Source of the DNA: Psychromicrobium xiongbiense
GTDB taxonomy: Bacteria > Actinomycetota > Actinomycetes > Actinomycetales > Micrococcaceae
Reading direction: 5' to 3'
Length of the DNA stretch: 64,000 nt
Assembly (NCBI RefSeq): GCF_030271165.1
Contig: NZ_JASSZH010000021.1
Location: forward strand, 214,669 to 278,668
The notes beneath the pieces are model-generated. The model was not told where the DNA came from and did no database searches. It saw only the letters and a program-made list of their open reading frames with translations. This document shows positions 45,684 through 53,929 of this stretch, piece by piece. The position numbers and the translations under genes are program-made. Each line of letters begins with the position of its first letter. Positions within the stretch are counted from its first letter, which is position 1.

Positions 45684-46244
45684 ATGGGGTACTTCAGGGG
45701 GTACAAGGAATCGTCAGGCTGGAGTTTTCAGCTGGCTACCCAGCAGAACACCGGCGGCCAGGAAGGCCCCGACAGTCTGAACCGTCAGGACAACCAGAAA
45801 AACGGCGCTGCGCGGGCTTACCGTCAACGCCGCCGGGACCGTCATGGGCGCGGCCTGCGCGGCCCCCTGGTCCCGAAACCTCATCCCGGGGCGCGCAGTC
45901 GTTCCGAACTCTTTGACGATGTGGTGGTCGAGTCGGCTGAGCGCCTTCAGGACATCTGGGGTTCAGCTCTTGACCGCGTCCGCTTTGTGGTCAAAGACAT
46001 CCCCGACCACCTCGAGGACCTGGTAGCGCGGCAGGAGCCTGCCCCGTTGGCCGATTTCACGCCCCGTCACCAGGGAGAGCCGGACATCGTCACGGTCTAC
46101 CGGATGCCGTTGGTCCAGACCAGCCGCAGCGCCGAGGACCTCGCCGAGCGAGTCCACGATGCCGTGATTGAGCAAGTCGCGATCCTGCTCAATCTGAGCC
46201 CCGAAGCGGTGGATCCGAGCTACGGACGCCTGCACGGCCGGTGA
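45684..46244 (+). CDS. Metallopeptidase-family (minigluzincin, PF06262-like) protein lacking the HExxH motif
   Basis: A 186-residue protein. The C-terminal 120 residues follow the small zincin family found beside DUF3499: SELFDDVVVESAERL, VRFVVKDIPD, VTVYRMPLVQTSRSAEDLAERVHDAVIEQVAILLNL. The position that should be HExxH reads IEQVAILL, so the zinc ligands are missing and catalysis is unlikely. An N-terminal 45-residue arm, rich in Gln/Asn/Arg, precedes the usual start (RRRDRHGRGLRGP); no alternative start codon exists between, and the -10 box supports the ATG at 45684. Confidence 0.78.
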   Translation: MGYFRGYKESSGWSFQLATQQNTGGQEGPDSLNRQDNQKNGAARAYRQRRRDRHGRGLRGPLVPKPHPGARSRSELFDDVVVESAERLQDIWGSALDRVRFVVKDIPDHLEDLVARQEPAPLADFTPRHQGEPDIVTVYRMPLVQTSRSAEDLAERVHDAVIEQVAILLNLSPEAVDPSYGRLHGR

Positions 46245-46290
46245 GGCCACGAGGAGTGCCCGGGTGCCGGAGCACTTCGGGAGCCGGGCT

Positions 46291-48060
46291 TCAGTAGCCC
46301 AGCCCCACCTGGACACTCTGCAGCGTGGCTGGATTCCGCGGAATTGCGAGCACCGAGATTCCGTCGTTCTGGGAGAGCAGCTGAGCACCGAAAGCGGGCG
46401 AACCACTGGCCGAGACCAGGAAACCTGAGACGGCACCGCCGGCCCATTGCGCGGGATCAACCACCACGGTCTTCCCCGCGGACAACGTCAACGTCTTGGC
46501 CGCCTGCGGTTTGCCGTCGGTGCCGATCGGCGTCAGCGACAGTTGCGCTGCCCCGGCGGGGGCACTGAAGACCAGCTTGCTGGACACACCGGAGGGCAGC
46601 ACCACCAGATGAGAGTCAGTCAGCTTGGCGTTGGCCCCGGACTCCGCCAGATCCACCGCCTCGCCAGCCTTGGTCCCGCTGACGGTGCGCACCGAGGCAA
46701 TCACGGAGGCATCGGCATCGACCGCAAGGGTGTACGTGCCCTGCGGCAGGCCGCTGATCGGCAGTTCGGTCACTGAGCCGGCTTTCGCCGTGAACACACC
46801 ACCCTGCGGCAGTGCCACCGGCCCTGACTGACCGAGTGCCTGGACCCGCACCATCGTGTCGACAGCACCCGGGTTGAGCACCCGCAGGGTGGTCTGGGCA
46901 TCCTGGTAGCCGCTCTGGCCGGAGATGCTGGAGGCCAGCGCAGGGTCCATCACCTGGACCGCCGTCATGACCTGCTGCTGACTGGGAGGTGCGACGGCGG
47001 TCAGGAAGTCCACGCCACCGGGCGTCAGCCCGCGTAGCACCGACTGCTGGATCGTGGCGCTGACCGGTCCCCCCGAAGAACGAATCCGCAGGGCAAGATC
47101 CTTCTGAGACCCCGCGAGCCCGGCAACCACCACTGATTTCACCGAATTCGGCGGCACCAGGAGGTCCTTGGAACCGGTGGCCTGCAGCGGCCCTGAGGTC
47201 CCGTAGAGGTCCACGGTGACGTTAGCCGGGATGGTGGAGGCATTGCTGAGCTGAAGGATCGCCGTGCGGCCAACCTCGGTACTGGCGCCGAGCAACCAGA
47301 CTTCATTGCCGGGCGTCTGGCAGGAGGCCGCCGCAAGTCCGCGCAGATCGCCGGTTCCGGCGGTATAGGTCAGGACGGCGGCCGCAGAGCTGCGTTGGTC
47401 CCCCACCGGATCGGCCCGCAGCACACTGGGCTGACCGACGCTCTGCGCTGCCAGCGAGGCGAACTGCTGCTGTACCGGGCCACCCCCCAGACTCGGTGTG
47501 GGTGTCTGAGTGGACGCCTGTGACACGGTGGCCAGAGGCGCGCCGGTTCCCGGCATGCTCGCAAGCACACTCTGCGGCATCAGACCGGTACTGGTACCGC
47601 CCACCAAGGCACTCACCGTGGTCTTGGCATCGGAGGATCCCGGGGAAAACTGCGGATCCGTCTGAGTCCCGGCCCCCTGAAGCAATTGAGCAGGCCCGGG
47701 GCAGACTGCGAGGTTGGGACCGGAGGGCAATGCCGCGGCAGGCACCGCCACGGGGTGGCTTCCGCTCAGCGGCACGGGCCAGGAACCTGCGGTCACCACG
47801 GCACCAGCGACGATGGCGATCCCCACCGATCCGAGGACCGTCACCGTGGTGCGAAGACCTCGGCGGCGGCGGAGCGCCGGACGCCCGGTGCGAGGGATGG
47901 CAGCCTTGACCTTTCTGGAGGTTGAGGGCTTCTTCGGAGCCTGTGCCCCGGCCTTGGGGTTTTCCGGAGCGGGCTCCGCACTGGGCTCAGTTGCGGGCTC
48001 AGCAGCGGGCTCAGAGGAAGGCTCCACCGGCTCCAGCCCTGGCTTCTGGTCCTCCGTCAT
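46291..48060 (-). CDS. DUF5719 family exported protein
   Basis: A 589-residue protein with a Glu/Pro-rich cytoplasmic N-terminus (about 1-60), one membrane anchor (about 70-95, TVTVLGSVGIAIVAGAVVTAG) and a large extracytoplasmic region of beta-strand-rich repeats with many Gly, Ser and Val. This matches DUF5719, which always follows a large membrane glycosyltransferase in actinobacteria. The function is unknown; its place suggests help in exporting or attaching the product of the glycosyltransferase. Its ATG overlaps the glycosyltransferase stop by 4 bp. Confidence 0.85.
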   Translation of the reverse strand: MTEDQKPGLEPVEPSSEPAAEPATEPSAEPAPENPKAGAQAPKKPSTSRKVKAAIPRTGRPALRRRRGLRTTVTVLGSVGIAIVAGAVVTAGSWPVPLSGSHPVAVPAAALPSGPNLAVCPGPAQLLQGAGTQTDPQFSPGSSDAKTTVSALVGGTSTGLMPQSVLASMPGTGAPLATVSQASTQTPTPSLGGGPVQQQFASLAAQSVGQPSVLRADPVGDQRSSAAAVLTYTAGTGDLRGLAAASCQTPGNEVWLLGASTEVGRTAILQLSNASTIPANVTVDLYGTSGPLQATGSKDLLVPPNSVKSVVVAGLAGSQKDLALRIRSSGGPVSATIQQSVLRGLTPGGVDFLTAVAPPSQQQVMTAVQVMDPALASSISGQSGYQDAQTTLRVLNPGAVDTMVRVQALGQSGPVALPQGGVFTAKAGSVTELPISGLPQGTYTLAVDADASVIASVRTVSGTKAGEAVDLAESGANAKLTDSHLVVLPSGVSSKLVFSAPAGAAQLSLTPIGTDGKPQAAKTLTLSAGKTVVVDPAQWAGGAVSGFLVSASGSPAFGAQLLSQNDGISVLAIPRNPATLQSVQVGLGY

Positions 48061-51000
48061 GCTGTCTCTCCCGCACGCATCGTGTCTGTCTGAGCTGGTT
48101 TTTCCGCTGCAGACGTGGCTGTCTCAGGGACACTTCGTCGCGACGTTCGCCGGCTGCGACGCGCCTGCACTCCCCGCAGTGAGGCTGGTTTGATCCGGCG
48201 GGTCGGCAACGGGATGACCAGCAGGAGGGTGAGAGCGAACACCACCACCTGCGCAGCACCCCACCACCAGGCTGCGGGTTGTTCGTAGCGGATCTCCAGG
48301 TGGCCGGCAGCGGCGGGCAGGTTGAAGGCCTGCGCCCAGGATGCCGCTCCCGGCGCGGCGGCCGAGGTCAGTTTCTGGTCGTTAAACCAGGCGCTCCAGC
48401 GTGGATCGGCCCGTTCAGCCAGGACGACGAGCCGACCTTCAGCGCCCTGCCCCACCTGGGTGTCCACTCCTTCAGCCTGTGAGGCAGGCTGGGAAGGCAG
48501 ATAACTCAGCGTGCCACCCTTGCCATCGTCGATGCGCGCTGCCGCCACCGTGGCAGCCGTCGGCTGAGCGGTGGCCCGGGGCAGAACCCGCCAGAGCCAG
48601 CCCTGATCGGTCTGCCCTATGCTGACCAGACCGGGAACGGTGTTGATCTTGCTCGCCAGCAACTCCGAGGAGCTGTCCGTGCCGCGAAGCATCACAAAAC
48701 CCACACCGAGTGCGTTGAGGTCATCCCCCGGGTTGGCCCCACTCCCTGCGGTGATCGCCGCCACCGAGCGTCGGACGGAGGCCGCCACCGGATCATCGCC
48801 GGTCACGGTCTCTGCACCGAATCCGCCCGTGATGCCCTGCGCCGCCACGATGGTGGAGAGCGCATCCTCGCCCGTGCCGCCATCGCGCATCAGGCTCGCC
48901 TGAGCCACTCCATCAGGGCCAACGGTCATCACGAGGGAGCGGCTGCGGTCCGCGCTCAGGCCGCGGTCCACGGCCGTGGCCGCCAGGGGGCGCACCCCGG
49001 TAGGCAGGAGCTCCGTGCTTCCGGCCGGAACCGTCGCGTTGTACCCGGGATGAGCGCCAGTGACCTGCTGAACGGTCCAGACACCCAAGGACAGCAGCGG
49101 GCCAGCCACGAGGGCCACCGAGGCGATGACCGCCAACGGGCGAGTCCAGACCCGCGACGAGCTCTCCTCTCCGGCCAGGGCGGCTCCGGAGTCACGCTGA
49201 TCCGCAGCATGGCCTCTGCGGATCAGAGCATCCAGTCCGATCACCACAATGGCCAGCAAGGCGAGCACCGCTACCGAGACCGAGGGGCCACTGAAGGCCG
49301 TCACGATGCTGTTCTGAGTTCGTGCTGTGCCCAGCAGACCCACGCCATACCCTGAGGCCACCGCCAGCAGCACGACCACCCAGAGCGTGCGCACCAGCCG
49401 GATGCGGCGCTGAGGCCAGAGAAGACTGATCGCCGCCGTCAGCACCAAAGGCGCACCAATGATCAGGATCAGGATCAGCATCCACGGGACTCCGGCGGGA
49501 AGCCAGCCGAAGCCGACGATGGCGGCATCCGGAGCGAGCGTCGCCGGCTGACCCAGGAGCTGCTGCCAGGCCGGTGCATTCGCAAAGGGCAACGGCACCC
49601 CCGGATCAGCGAGAATCGCCCGCGGGTTATCCAGGGTGGAGGCGATGAACGGTGCAAAGAGCGCGGCGCTAGGCACCAGAGACCACCAGAGTGATGCGGC
49701 CCGGCGCCCGCCGAATATCATCACCAGAACCACCAGCACCATGGCGAGCGGCAGCAGACTGGGCGCACTGGCCGTCACGACGGCCAGGCCAAGGCCCGCC
49801 GCAGCACACGCCGTCCAGGGCGACCGGGGCCCGGGACGCAGCGCCCTCAGATAAGCCCAGAGCACCCAGGGAAGCATCAGGTGGGCCAGCAGAGCACCCA
49901 GCCGGCCCTGTCCCAGCGACAACAGAAGCACCGGGGATCCGGCCCAGACCAGGGCGGCGAGCAGCCGCGGCCAGCGGCTTCTGCTCAGCGTCCCGGCGCA
50001 CAGCCAGGCACCCAGGCCTGCCAGCGGCAACGCCAGGGTGAGCAGCCACACCACTGCGGTGGAACCATTGCCCCAGCCCAGCAGGGCCAGGACCCAGAGC
50101 ACCAGATCGAAGGGTTCACCATGACCGGGCCAACCGGCGCCGAGCGTGATCCACCAGCCGGTGGCGTGTTGCCAGATTTCGCCCAGACCGGCCGAGAGCG
50201 GGAGCAGCGCCCCACCGCCCACAGCACTCGCGCCGACCAGGCGGTTGAGCGAGACCAAGGACACCGCTGCCAGGAGCAGGACGGCGAAGATCGCCCCCGC
50301 GCCCACCCAGAGTCGGCGCGCCGTGGCCAGCGCCGCGAAGTCATCGGTGGCATCGCCACTGGGTTCAAATTCGTGCACCGTCGAGGCGGCAACCACCGAA
50401 CCGGCATCGGCCGCGTCTTCCCGGGCACGTTCCGGATCCGCCGCACGTTCGGCCTCCGCCACTGCCGATTCCGCCAGCGCGCGACGATAGGCCCGTACAT
50501 CGGCCGCAGGGATCTGAAGGTCCGCCACCATGCTGCGCGAGACCCGGCGGGTCCGGGCCGCGGAGCGACGGCCTGCTGCAATGACGTCAAAGCGGAACAA
50601 GGCTGCCAGCGTCGCACCGAGCGAGCGGAGTCCGCCGCCCGGATCCTTGAACAGCAGACCGGCGATCAAGGATCCGGTGCCGCCCAGGAGCGCCGCAAAC
50701 CAGACGAAGGGCAGCGCCCACCAGGGAGCGAATTTGAGCCGCAGAAGAACCTCGGCATGACGGGCTGCACGTTCCAGGGCTGCCTCGCTGTGCCCGGGGC
50801 GCGGTGCTCTGGAGTGCATCATGACCGCACTGGGCACGACCACCACGCGGTGGCCCGCCAGCCGGTTACGCCAGCAAAGGTCAACATCGTCACCGATGGC
50901 CGGAAGTGCGGGATCAAAACCACCCAGGGCATCCCAGACGTCCCGGCGGATCAGCAGCCCGGCGGAATTCACCGCAAAGACGTCGGTTCGGCCGTCGTAC

Positions 51001-51488
51001 TGGCCCTGGTCCTGTTCGTCCGACTCGATCATGGTCAGCCGCTCAGCCCGGCGGCTGACGCTCAGCCCGGCATCGACCAGCGAACGCGGCGCCTCGGCAT
51101 CGAGCTGTTTACACCCGGCAATGGTGACCGATGGCGCCCGCTCCACCGCATTGAGCAGCTCGGCCAGCGCCGTCCGCTCGGGAGCGGAATCGTCGTGTAG
51201 AAGCCAGAGGTATTCGGACTCGGGGGCGCGGTTGCCCGGTCGGTCTGTCGGTGAGGTCAGGGCGGAGAGGCCCGCACGCACGGCAGCGCCGAAGCCACCC
51301 CGGCTGGAGCGCCGCAGGACATTCCCGGATCCCAGTGCCGACTCCAGCAGCCTGGCGGAGGAATCCTTGGACGCCACATCCACCCCGATGGCCCGATCCA
51401 CAGGACGGGTCTGTCCGGCCAGGGCCGCCAGAGTGCGCGGCATATACGTGGAGCCGTTGTGGCTCACCACAACGGCTGTTACGTGCAT
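48057..51488 (-). CDS. Large membrane GT2-family glycosyltransferase
   Basis: A 1143-residue protein. The N-terminal 270 residues form a GT-A domain: AVVVSHNGSTYMPRTLAALAGQT, sugar-nucleotide region, LWLLHDDSAP with the metal-binding DD, and AIGDDVDLCWRNRLAGHRVVVVPSAVMMH. Two helices follow, then a charged loop (about 310-385) and some twelve further helices, ending in a soluble extracytoplasmic domain and a last helix before a basic tail. Such proteins are thought to build cell-wall polysaccharide on polyprenyl carriers. It lies 11 bp after whiB and is coupled to DUF5719 downstream. Confidence 0.88.
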   Translation of the reverse strand: MHVTAVVVSHNGSTYMPRTLAALAGQTRPVDRAIGVDVASKDSSARLLESALGSGNVLRRSSRGGFGAAVRAGLSALTSPTDRPGNRAPESEYLWLLHDDSAPERTALAELLNAVERAPSVTIAGCKQLDAEAPRSLVDAGLSVSRRAERLTMIESDEQDQGQYDGRTDVFAVNSAGLLIRRDVWDALGGFDPALPAIGDDVDLCWRNRLAGHRVVVVPSAVMMHSRAPRPGHSEAALERAARHAEVLLRLKFAPWWALPFVWFAALLGGTGSLIAGLLFKDPGGGLRSLGATLAALFRFDVIAAGRRSAARTRRVSRSMVADLQIPAADVRAYRRALAESAVAEAERAADPERAREDAADAGSVVAASTVHEFEPSGDATDDFAALATARRLWVGAGAIFAVLLLAAVSLVSLNRLVGASAVGGGALLPLSAGLGEIWQHATGWWITLGAGWPGHGEPFDLVLWVLALLGWGNGSTAVVWLLTLALPLAGLGAWLCAGTLSRSRWPRLLAALVWAGSPVLLLSLGQGRLGALLAHLMLPWVLWAYLRALRPGPRSPWTACAAAGLGLAVVTASAPSLLPLAMVLVVLVMIFGGRRAASLWWSLVPSAALFAPFIASTLDNPRAILADPGVPLPFANAPAWQQLLGQPATLAPDAAIVGFGWLPAGVPWMLILILIIGAPLVLTAAISLLWPQRRIRLVRTLWVVVLLAVASGYGVGLLGTARTQNSIVTAFSGPSVSVAVLALLAIVVIGLDALIRRGHAADQRDSGAALAGEESSSRVWTRPLAVIASVALVAGPLLSLGVWTVQQVTGAHPGYNATVPAGSTELLPTGVRPLAATAVDRGLSADRSRSLVMTVGPDGVAQASLMRDGGTGEDALSTIVAAQGITGGFGAETVTGDDPVAASVRRSVAAITAGSGANPGDDLNALGVGFVMLRGTDSSSELLASKINTVPGLVSIGQTDQGWLWRVLPRATAQPTAATVAAARIDDGKGGTLSYLPSQPASQAEGVDTQVGQGAEGRLVVLAERADPRWSAWFNDQKLTSAAAPGAASWAQAFNLPAAAGHLEIRYEQPAAWWWGAAQVVVFALTLLLVIPLPTRRIKPASLRGVQARRSRRTSRRSVPETATSAAEKPAQTDTMRAGETA

Positions 51489-51499
51489 TGCGTCAGAAA

Positions 51500-52099
51500 T
51501 CAGACCGCTCGCTTCCGTAGCCGACGGCGCTCACGCTCGGAAAGCCCACCCCAGATGCCAAAGCGCTCATCGTTGGAAAGAGCATATTCGAGGCACTGTG
51601 AACGGACCGTGCAGGAGGCACATACTTTCTTGGCATCGCGGGTAGAGCCGCCCTTTTCGGGGAAGAAGGCCTCCGGGTCGGTCTGGGCGCACAGCGCATC
51701 GGCCTGCCATCCCAACTCGCCTTCATCGGCCGGATCGGCCCGATGCTGGAGCGGAAGGCCAATCCAGATGGCCTGATCGACCGTGCCGATGACCTCAGCG
51801 ACGCCGACGGTGAGCTGGCCCCCCAGCGGGAGGTCGTCATCGTCATCGTCGTCATACTCTTCGGCGAGATGATCGGCCAGGAATGCCGTGGCCTGATCCT
51901 CCAGAGACTGCGCCTGCGCCCGGCGGAATCCTTCTGCCGCACCCGGATCGGCGGGATCGACGTACCAATCGGCTGGAATCTCCCGGCTGCGCTGAACCGG
52001 CGCCGGGTGCAGATCACTGGCGCCCTCGTGGCCCAACTCGGTGAACGCCCCAAATGCCAGTGAGCTGGTCGTGCTGCGCTGACGCTCCGCCTGCCCCAT
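51500..52099 (-). CDS. WhiB-family iron-sulfur transcriptional regulator with N-terminal extension (WhiB2-like)
   Basis: Redox-sensitive 4Fe-4S protein that partners sigma factor; WhiB2/WhmD/WhcD homologues control division and septation. The C-terminal 85 residues are a full Wbl domain: cysteines in ALCAQTDPEAFFPEKGG, KKVCASCTVRSQCLEYA, then GIWGGLSERERRRLRKR. About 110 residues precede it, with a run of seven Asp (DDDDDDD), longer than mycobacterial WhiB2. ATG 52099 has GGAAGGA 5 nt upstream; the in-frame 52195 start lacks a site. It heads the glycosyltransferase operon. The upstream gap carries a palindromic operator candidate. Confidence 0.93.
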   Translation of the reverse strand: MGQAERQRSTTSSLAFGAFTELGHEGASDLHPAPVQRSREIPADWYVDPADPGAAEGFRRAQAQSLEDQATAFLADHLAEEYDDDDDDDLPLGGQLTVGVAEVIGTVDQAIWIGLPLQHRADPADEGELGWQADALCAQTDPEAFFPEKGGSTRDAKKVCASCTVRSQCLEYALSNDERFGIWGGLSERERRRLRKRAV

Positions 52100-52214
52100 G
52101 CTGGTCCTTCCGTAGTTTCCGTAGTCGGTCAATCGCCGGAAAAGAAAAGAGGCTCTCCGCGGCCTGGGGAATTCCCTCGGCCGAGTCGTTATCAACCCGC
52201 GACCTTCAGGACTA

Positions 52215-52230
52215 ATTACACCGGTGTAAT
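52215..52230. promoter_or_regulatory. Perfect 16-bp palindrome ATTACACCGGTGTAAT at the whiB promoter
   Basis: Self-complementary over all 16 bases. On the minus strand it lies between a -35 TTGACG (52239-52244) and includes a -10-like TGTAAT with an 18-nt spacer, so a bound protein would cover the promoter of whiB. It also precedes the divergent TIGR03089 gene. Confidence 0.7.
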
Positions 52231-52386
52231 ACTGTGGGCGTCAAGCGGTAGCGTGGATTTTATCTACGCCCGGACCAGAATCTTGGCTGCGCCACGCCTA
52301 GTATTTTGCCGACTGGCTCGGCGTGTCGCAGTCGGCCACCGGGAACAATGCACGCGTCATATTTTGCCATCGAAGGGAACACTCTC

Positions 52387-53163
52387 ATGCCTCTGCCGTC
52401 CCCGATGCACACCGTCATCGACGGCCTGCTGGCCGCCTGGTTGCGCGAGCCCGGCAGCCCGCGCCTGACCTGGTACAGCAGCGCTGGTGAGCGGGTGGAG
52501 CTCTCCGGCAAGGTCCTGGACAACTGGGTGGCGAAGACCGCCAATCTGCTGACAGATGAGTTCGACGCCGAGCCAGGCGCCGTGGTCCGGATCGACGCAC
52601 CCGCACACTGGAAGACGCTCTGCCTGGCCCTGGCGGCCTGGCGCACGGGTGCCCAGTTGCATCTCGTGGACCCCGAGCATCCCGGGGCCTCAGAACCGGC
52701 GGACGCCGTCCTGGCTTCCGACGCCGCCACCGTGCTGGCGGGAAGCCTCTCCCCCGCACTGGCGCTGACCTTGCCCGCCCTGGCCTTCCGCTGGGAGGGC
52801 GAGCTGCCCACTGCCCCGGCAGGGGTGATCGACTACGCAGCGGAGGTCCGGCAGCATGGCGACCAGTACTGGCGTCTGACCGATCCGTCAGGCCAGGACA
52901 CGGCACTGGTGCTGGGTGGCAGGCGGTACAACTACGACCACCTCGCGGAGTGGGCCCGGGACACGGCTGCCCCCAGAGCTGCCTCCACGGAAGACGACCG
53001 GGCACAGCGATGGGGCCTTGACGCCGATGCCGGCCTGGCAGCCGTGCTGCAGGCAAGCCTGGGGGCGTGGCTGGCTGGTGGTTCCGTGGTGCTCTGCGAG
53101 CACGGCGAGCTGTTGACGGATCGGCTCCGGGACAGCGAACGGATCACCCGGCAGGGTGCCTGA
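52387..53163 (+). CDS. TIGR03089 family protein (truncated AMP-binding-enzyme-like)
   Basis: A 258-residue protein resembling only the N-terminal part of acyl-CoA synthetase/AMP-binding enzymes (LTWYSSAGERVELSGKVLDNWVAKTANLL; VVRIDAPAHWKTLCLALAAWRTGAQL). The ATP-binding P-loop of such enzymes (SGTTGxPK) is absent, so adenylation activity is unlikely. This matches TIGR03089, an actinobacterial family of unknown role. ATG 52387 has AAGGGA upstream and begins MPLPSPMHTVIDGLL; the in-frame 52306 start adds an unconserved leader. It is divergent from whiB. Confidence 0.82.
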   Translation: MPLPSPMHTVIDGLLAAWLREPGSPRLTWYSSAGERVELSGKVLDNWVAKTANLLTDEFDAEPGAVVRIDAPAHWKTLCLALAAWRTGAQLHLVDPEHPGASEPADAVLASDAATVLAGSLSPALALTLPALAFRWEGELPTAPAGVIDYAAEVRQHGDQYWRLTDPSGQDTALVLGGRRYNYDHLAEWARDTAAPRAASTEDDRAQRWGLDADAGLAAVLQASLGAWLAGGSVVLCEHGELLTDRLRDSERITRQGA

Positions 53164-53172
53164 GTTGCGGGG

Positions 53173-53775
53173 TCAGTCCCGGACGTCCACCCGGGCGGTC
53201 GAACCAGTGTCGGTGCGGGCAGGACGCCCTTCGATCAGCTCGTGGTCCCGCGTATAACCTGGCTCGTCGTCCAGCTCAGCGGTGAACACCCAGAAACGGT
53301 AGGCGAAGAAGCGGAAGATCGTGCCCAGCACCAGGCCCACCACACTGCCCGCGATGAACAGGGAGACCTTGTCATCCATATGCAGCGGGTACTTCGCCAC
53401 CCAGACGCAGCCCGCGGCGATCAGCAGGCCGACGCCGTTCATCATGGCGAACATCACGGCCTCACGGACCGGGTTTGCCTGTTTGCGGTGGCGGAAGGTC
53501 CAGTAGCGGTTGGCCACCCAGGAGAAGATGCTGGCCACGATGGTGGCCCAGACCTTGGCCCAGACCTCGCTGCCATGCAGGGGGCCGGTGAACAGCCAGA
53601 TATTCACCGCAGAGTCGATCACCCAGGCGACAGCACCGACGACGCCGAACTTGGCCGCCTCCCGCCAGAGGAGGGCGATCACGGCTTTGAGTCTGGTGAC
53701 TAGGGTACTAATGGATCTTGTCCAATTCTCTGGGGCATTCTCTGGGGCAAGGTGTGCGCCGGTACCGGAGAACAT
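53173..53775 (-). CDS. GtrA family membrane protein
   Basis: Four-helix GtrA/DPMS-like protein, involved in moving or presenting polyprenyl-linked sugars. Signatures: REAAKFGVVGAVAWVIDSAVNIWL in helix 1, SIFSWVANRYWTFRHRKQA, MMNGVGLLIAAGC, and a final IFRFFAYRFWVF. The start is uncertain: ATG 53775 includes a repeated APEN segment from a 12-bp tandem duplication; family alignment would favour a start near 53682 (GTG), which has no ribosome site. It is divergent from purK. Confidence 0.85.
   Translation of the reverse strand: MFSGTGAHLAPENAPENWTRSISTLVTRLKAVIALLWREAAKFGVVGAVAWVIDSAVNIWLFTGPLHGSEVWAKVWATIVASIFSWVANRYWTFRHRKQANPVREAVMFAMMNGVGLLIAAGCVWVAKYPLHMDDKVSLFIAGSVVGLVLGTIFRFFAYRFWVFTAELDDEPGYTRDHELIEGRPARTDTGSTARVDVRD
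53731..53754. repeat. 12-bp tandem duplication upstream of or in the GtrA gene
   Basis: ATTCTCTGGGGC is present twice in direct succession on the plus strand. It would encode APENAPEN if the GtrA start is at 53775, or lie in its promoter if the shorter start is used. Confidence 0.6.
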
Positions 53776-53916
53776 CGCGTACCAGCCGAGGCAGGATCCG
53801 CGGGGCGAGTCTGCATCGGCTTACAATGCTACCCGAGCCGCCCAAGCCAGCCCTGAAATTTTCCTGAGAGCCAGCGAGCGGCACGCCGGGACACCGGAAG
53901 ATGTGCCCGCACTCGG

Positions 53917-53922
53917 TACCCT
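53917..53922 (+). promoter_or_regulatory. -10 box TACCCT, leaderless start of purK
   Basis: Seven nucleotides separate the box from the GTG at 53930. Confidence 0.5.
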
Positions 53923-53929
53923 TGTCGTT

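Noticed and set aside
49881..51200. 439-codon plus-strand ORF over the glycosyltransferase gene
   Set aside because: Antisense shadow with Gln/Arg-rich composition; the GT2 gene on the other strand has full motifs.
53510..53929. N-terminal extension of purK
   Set aside because: It crosses the GtrA coding region and lacks similarity to PurK; the leaderless GTG at 53930 fits the family start.
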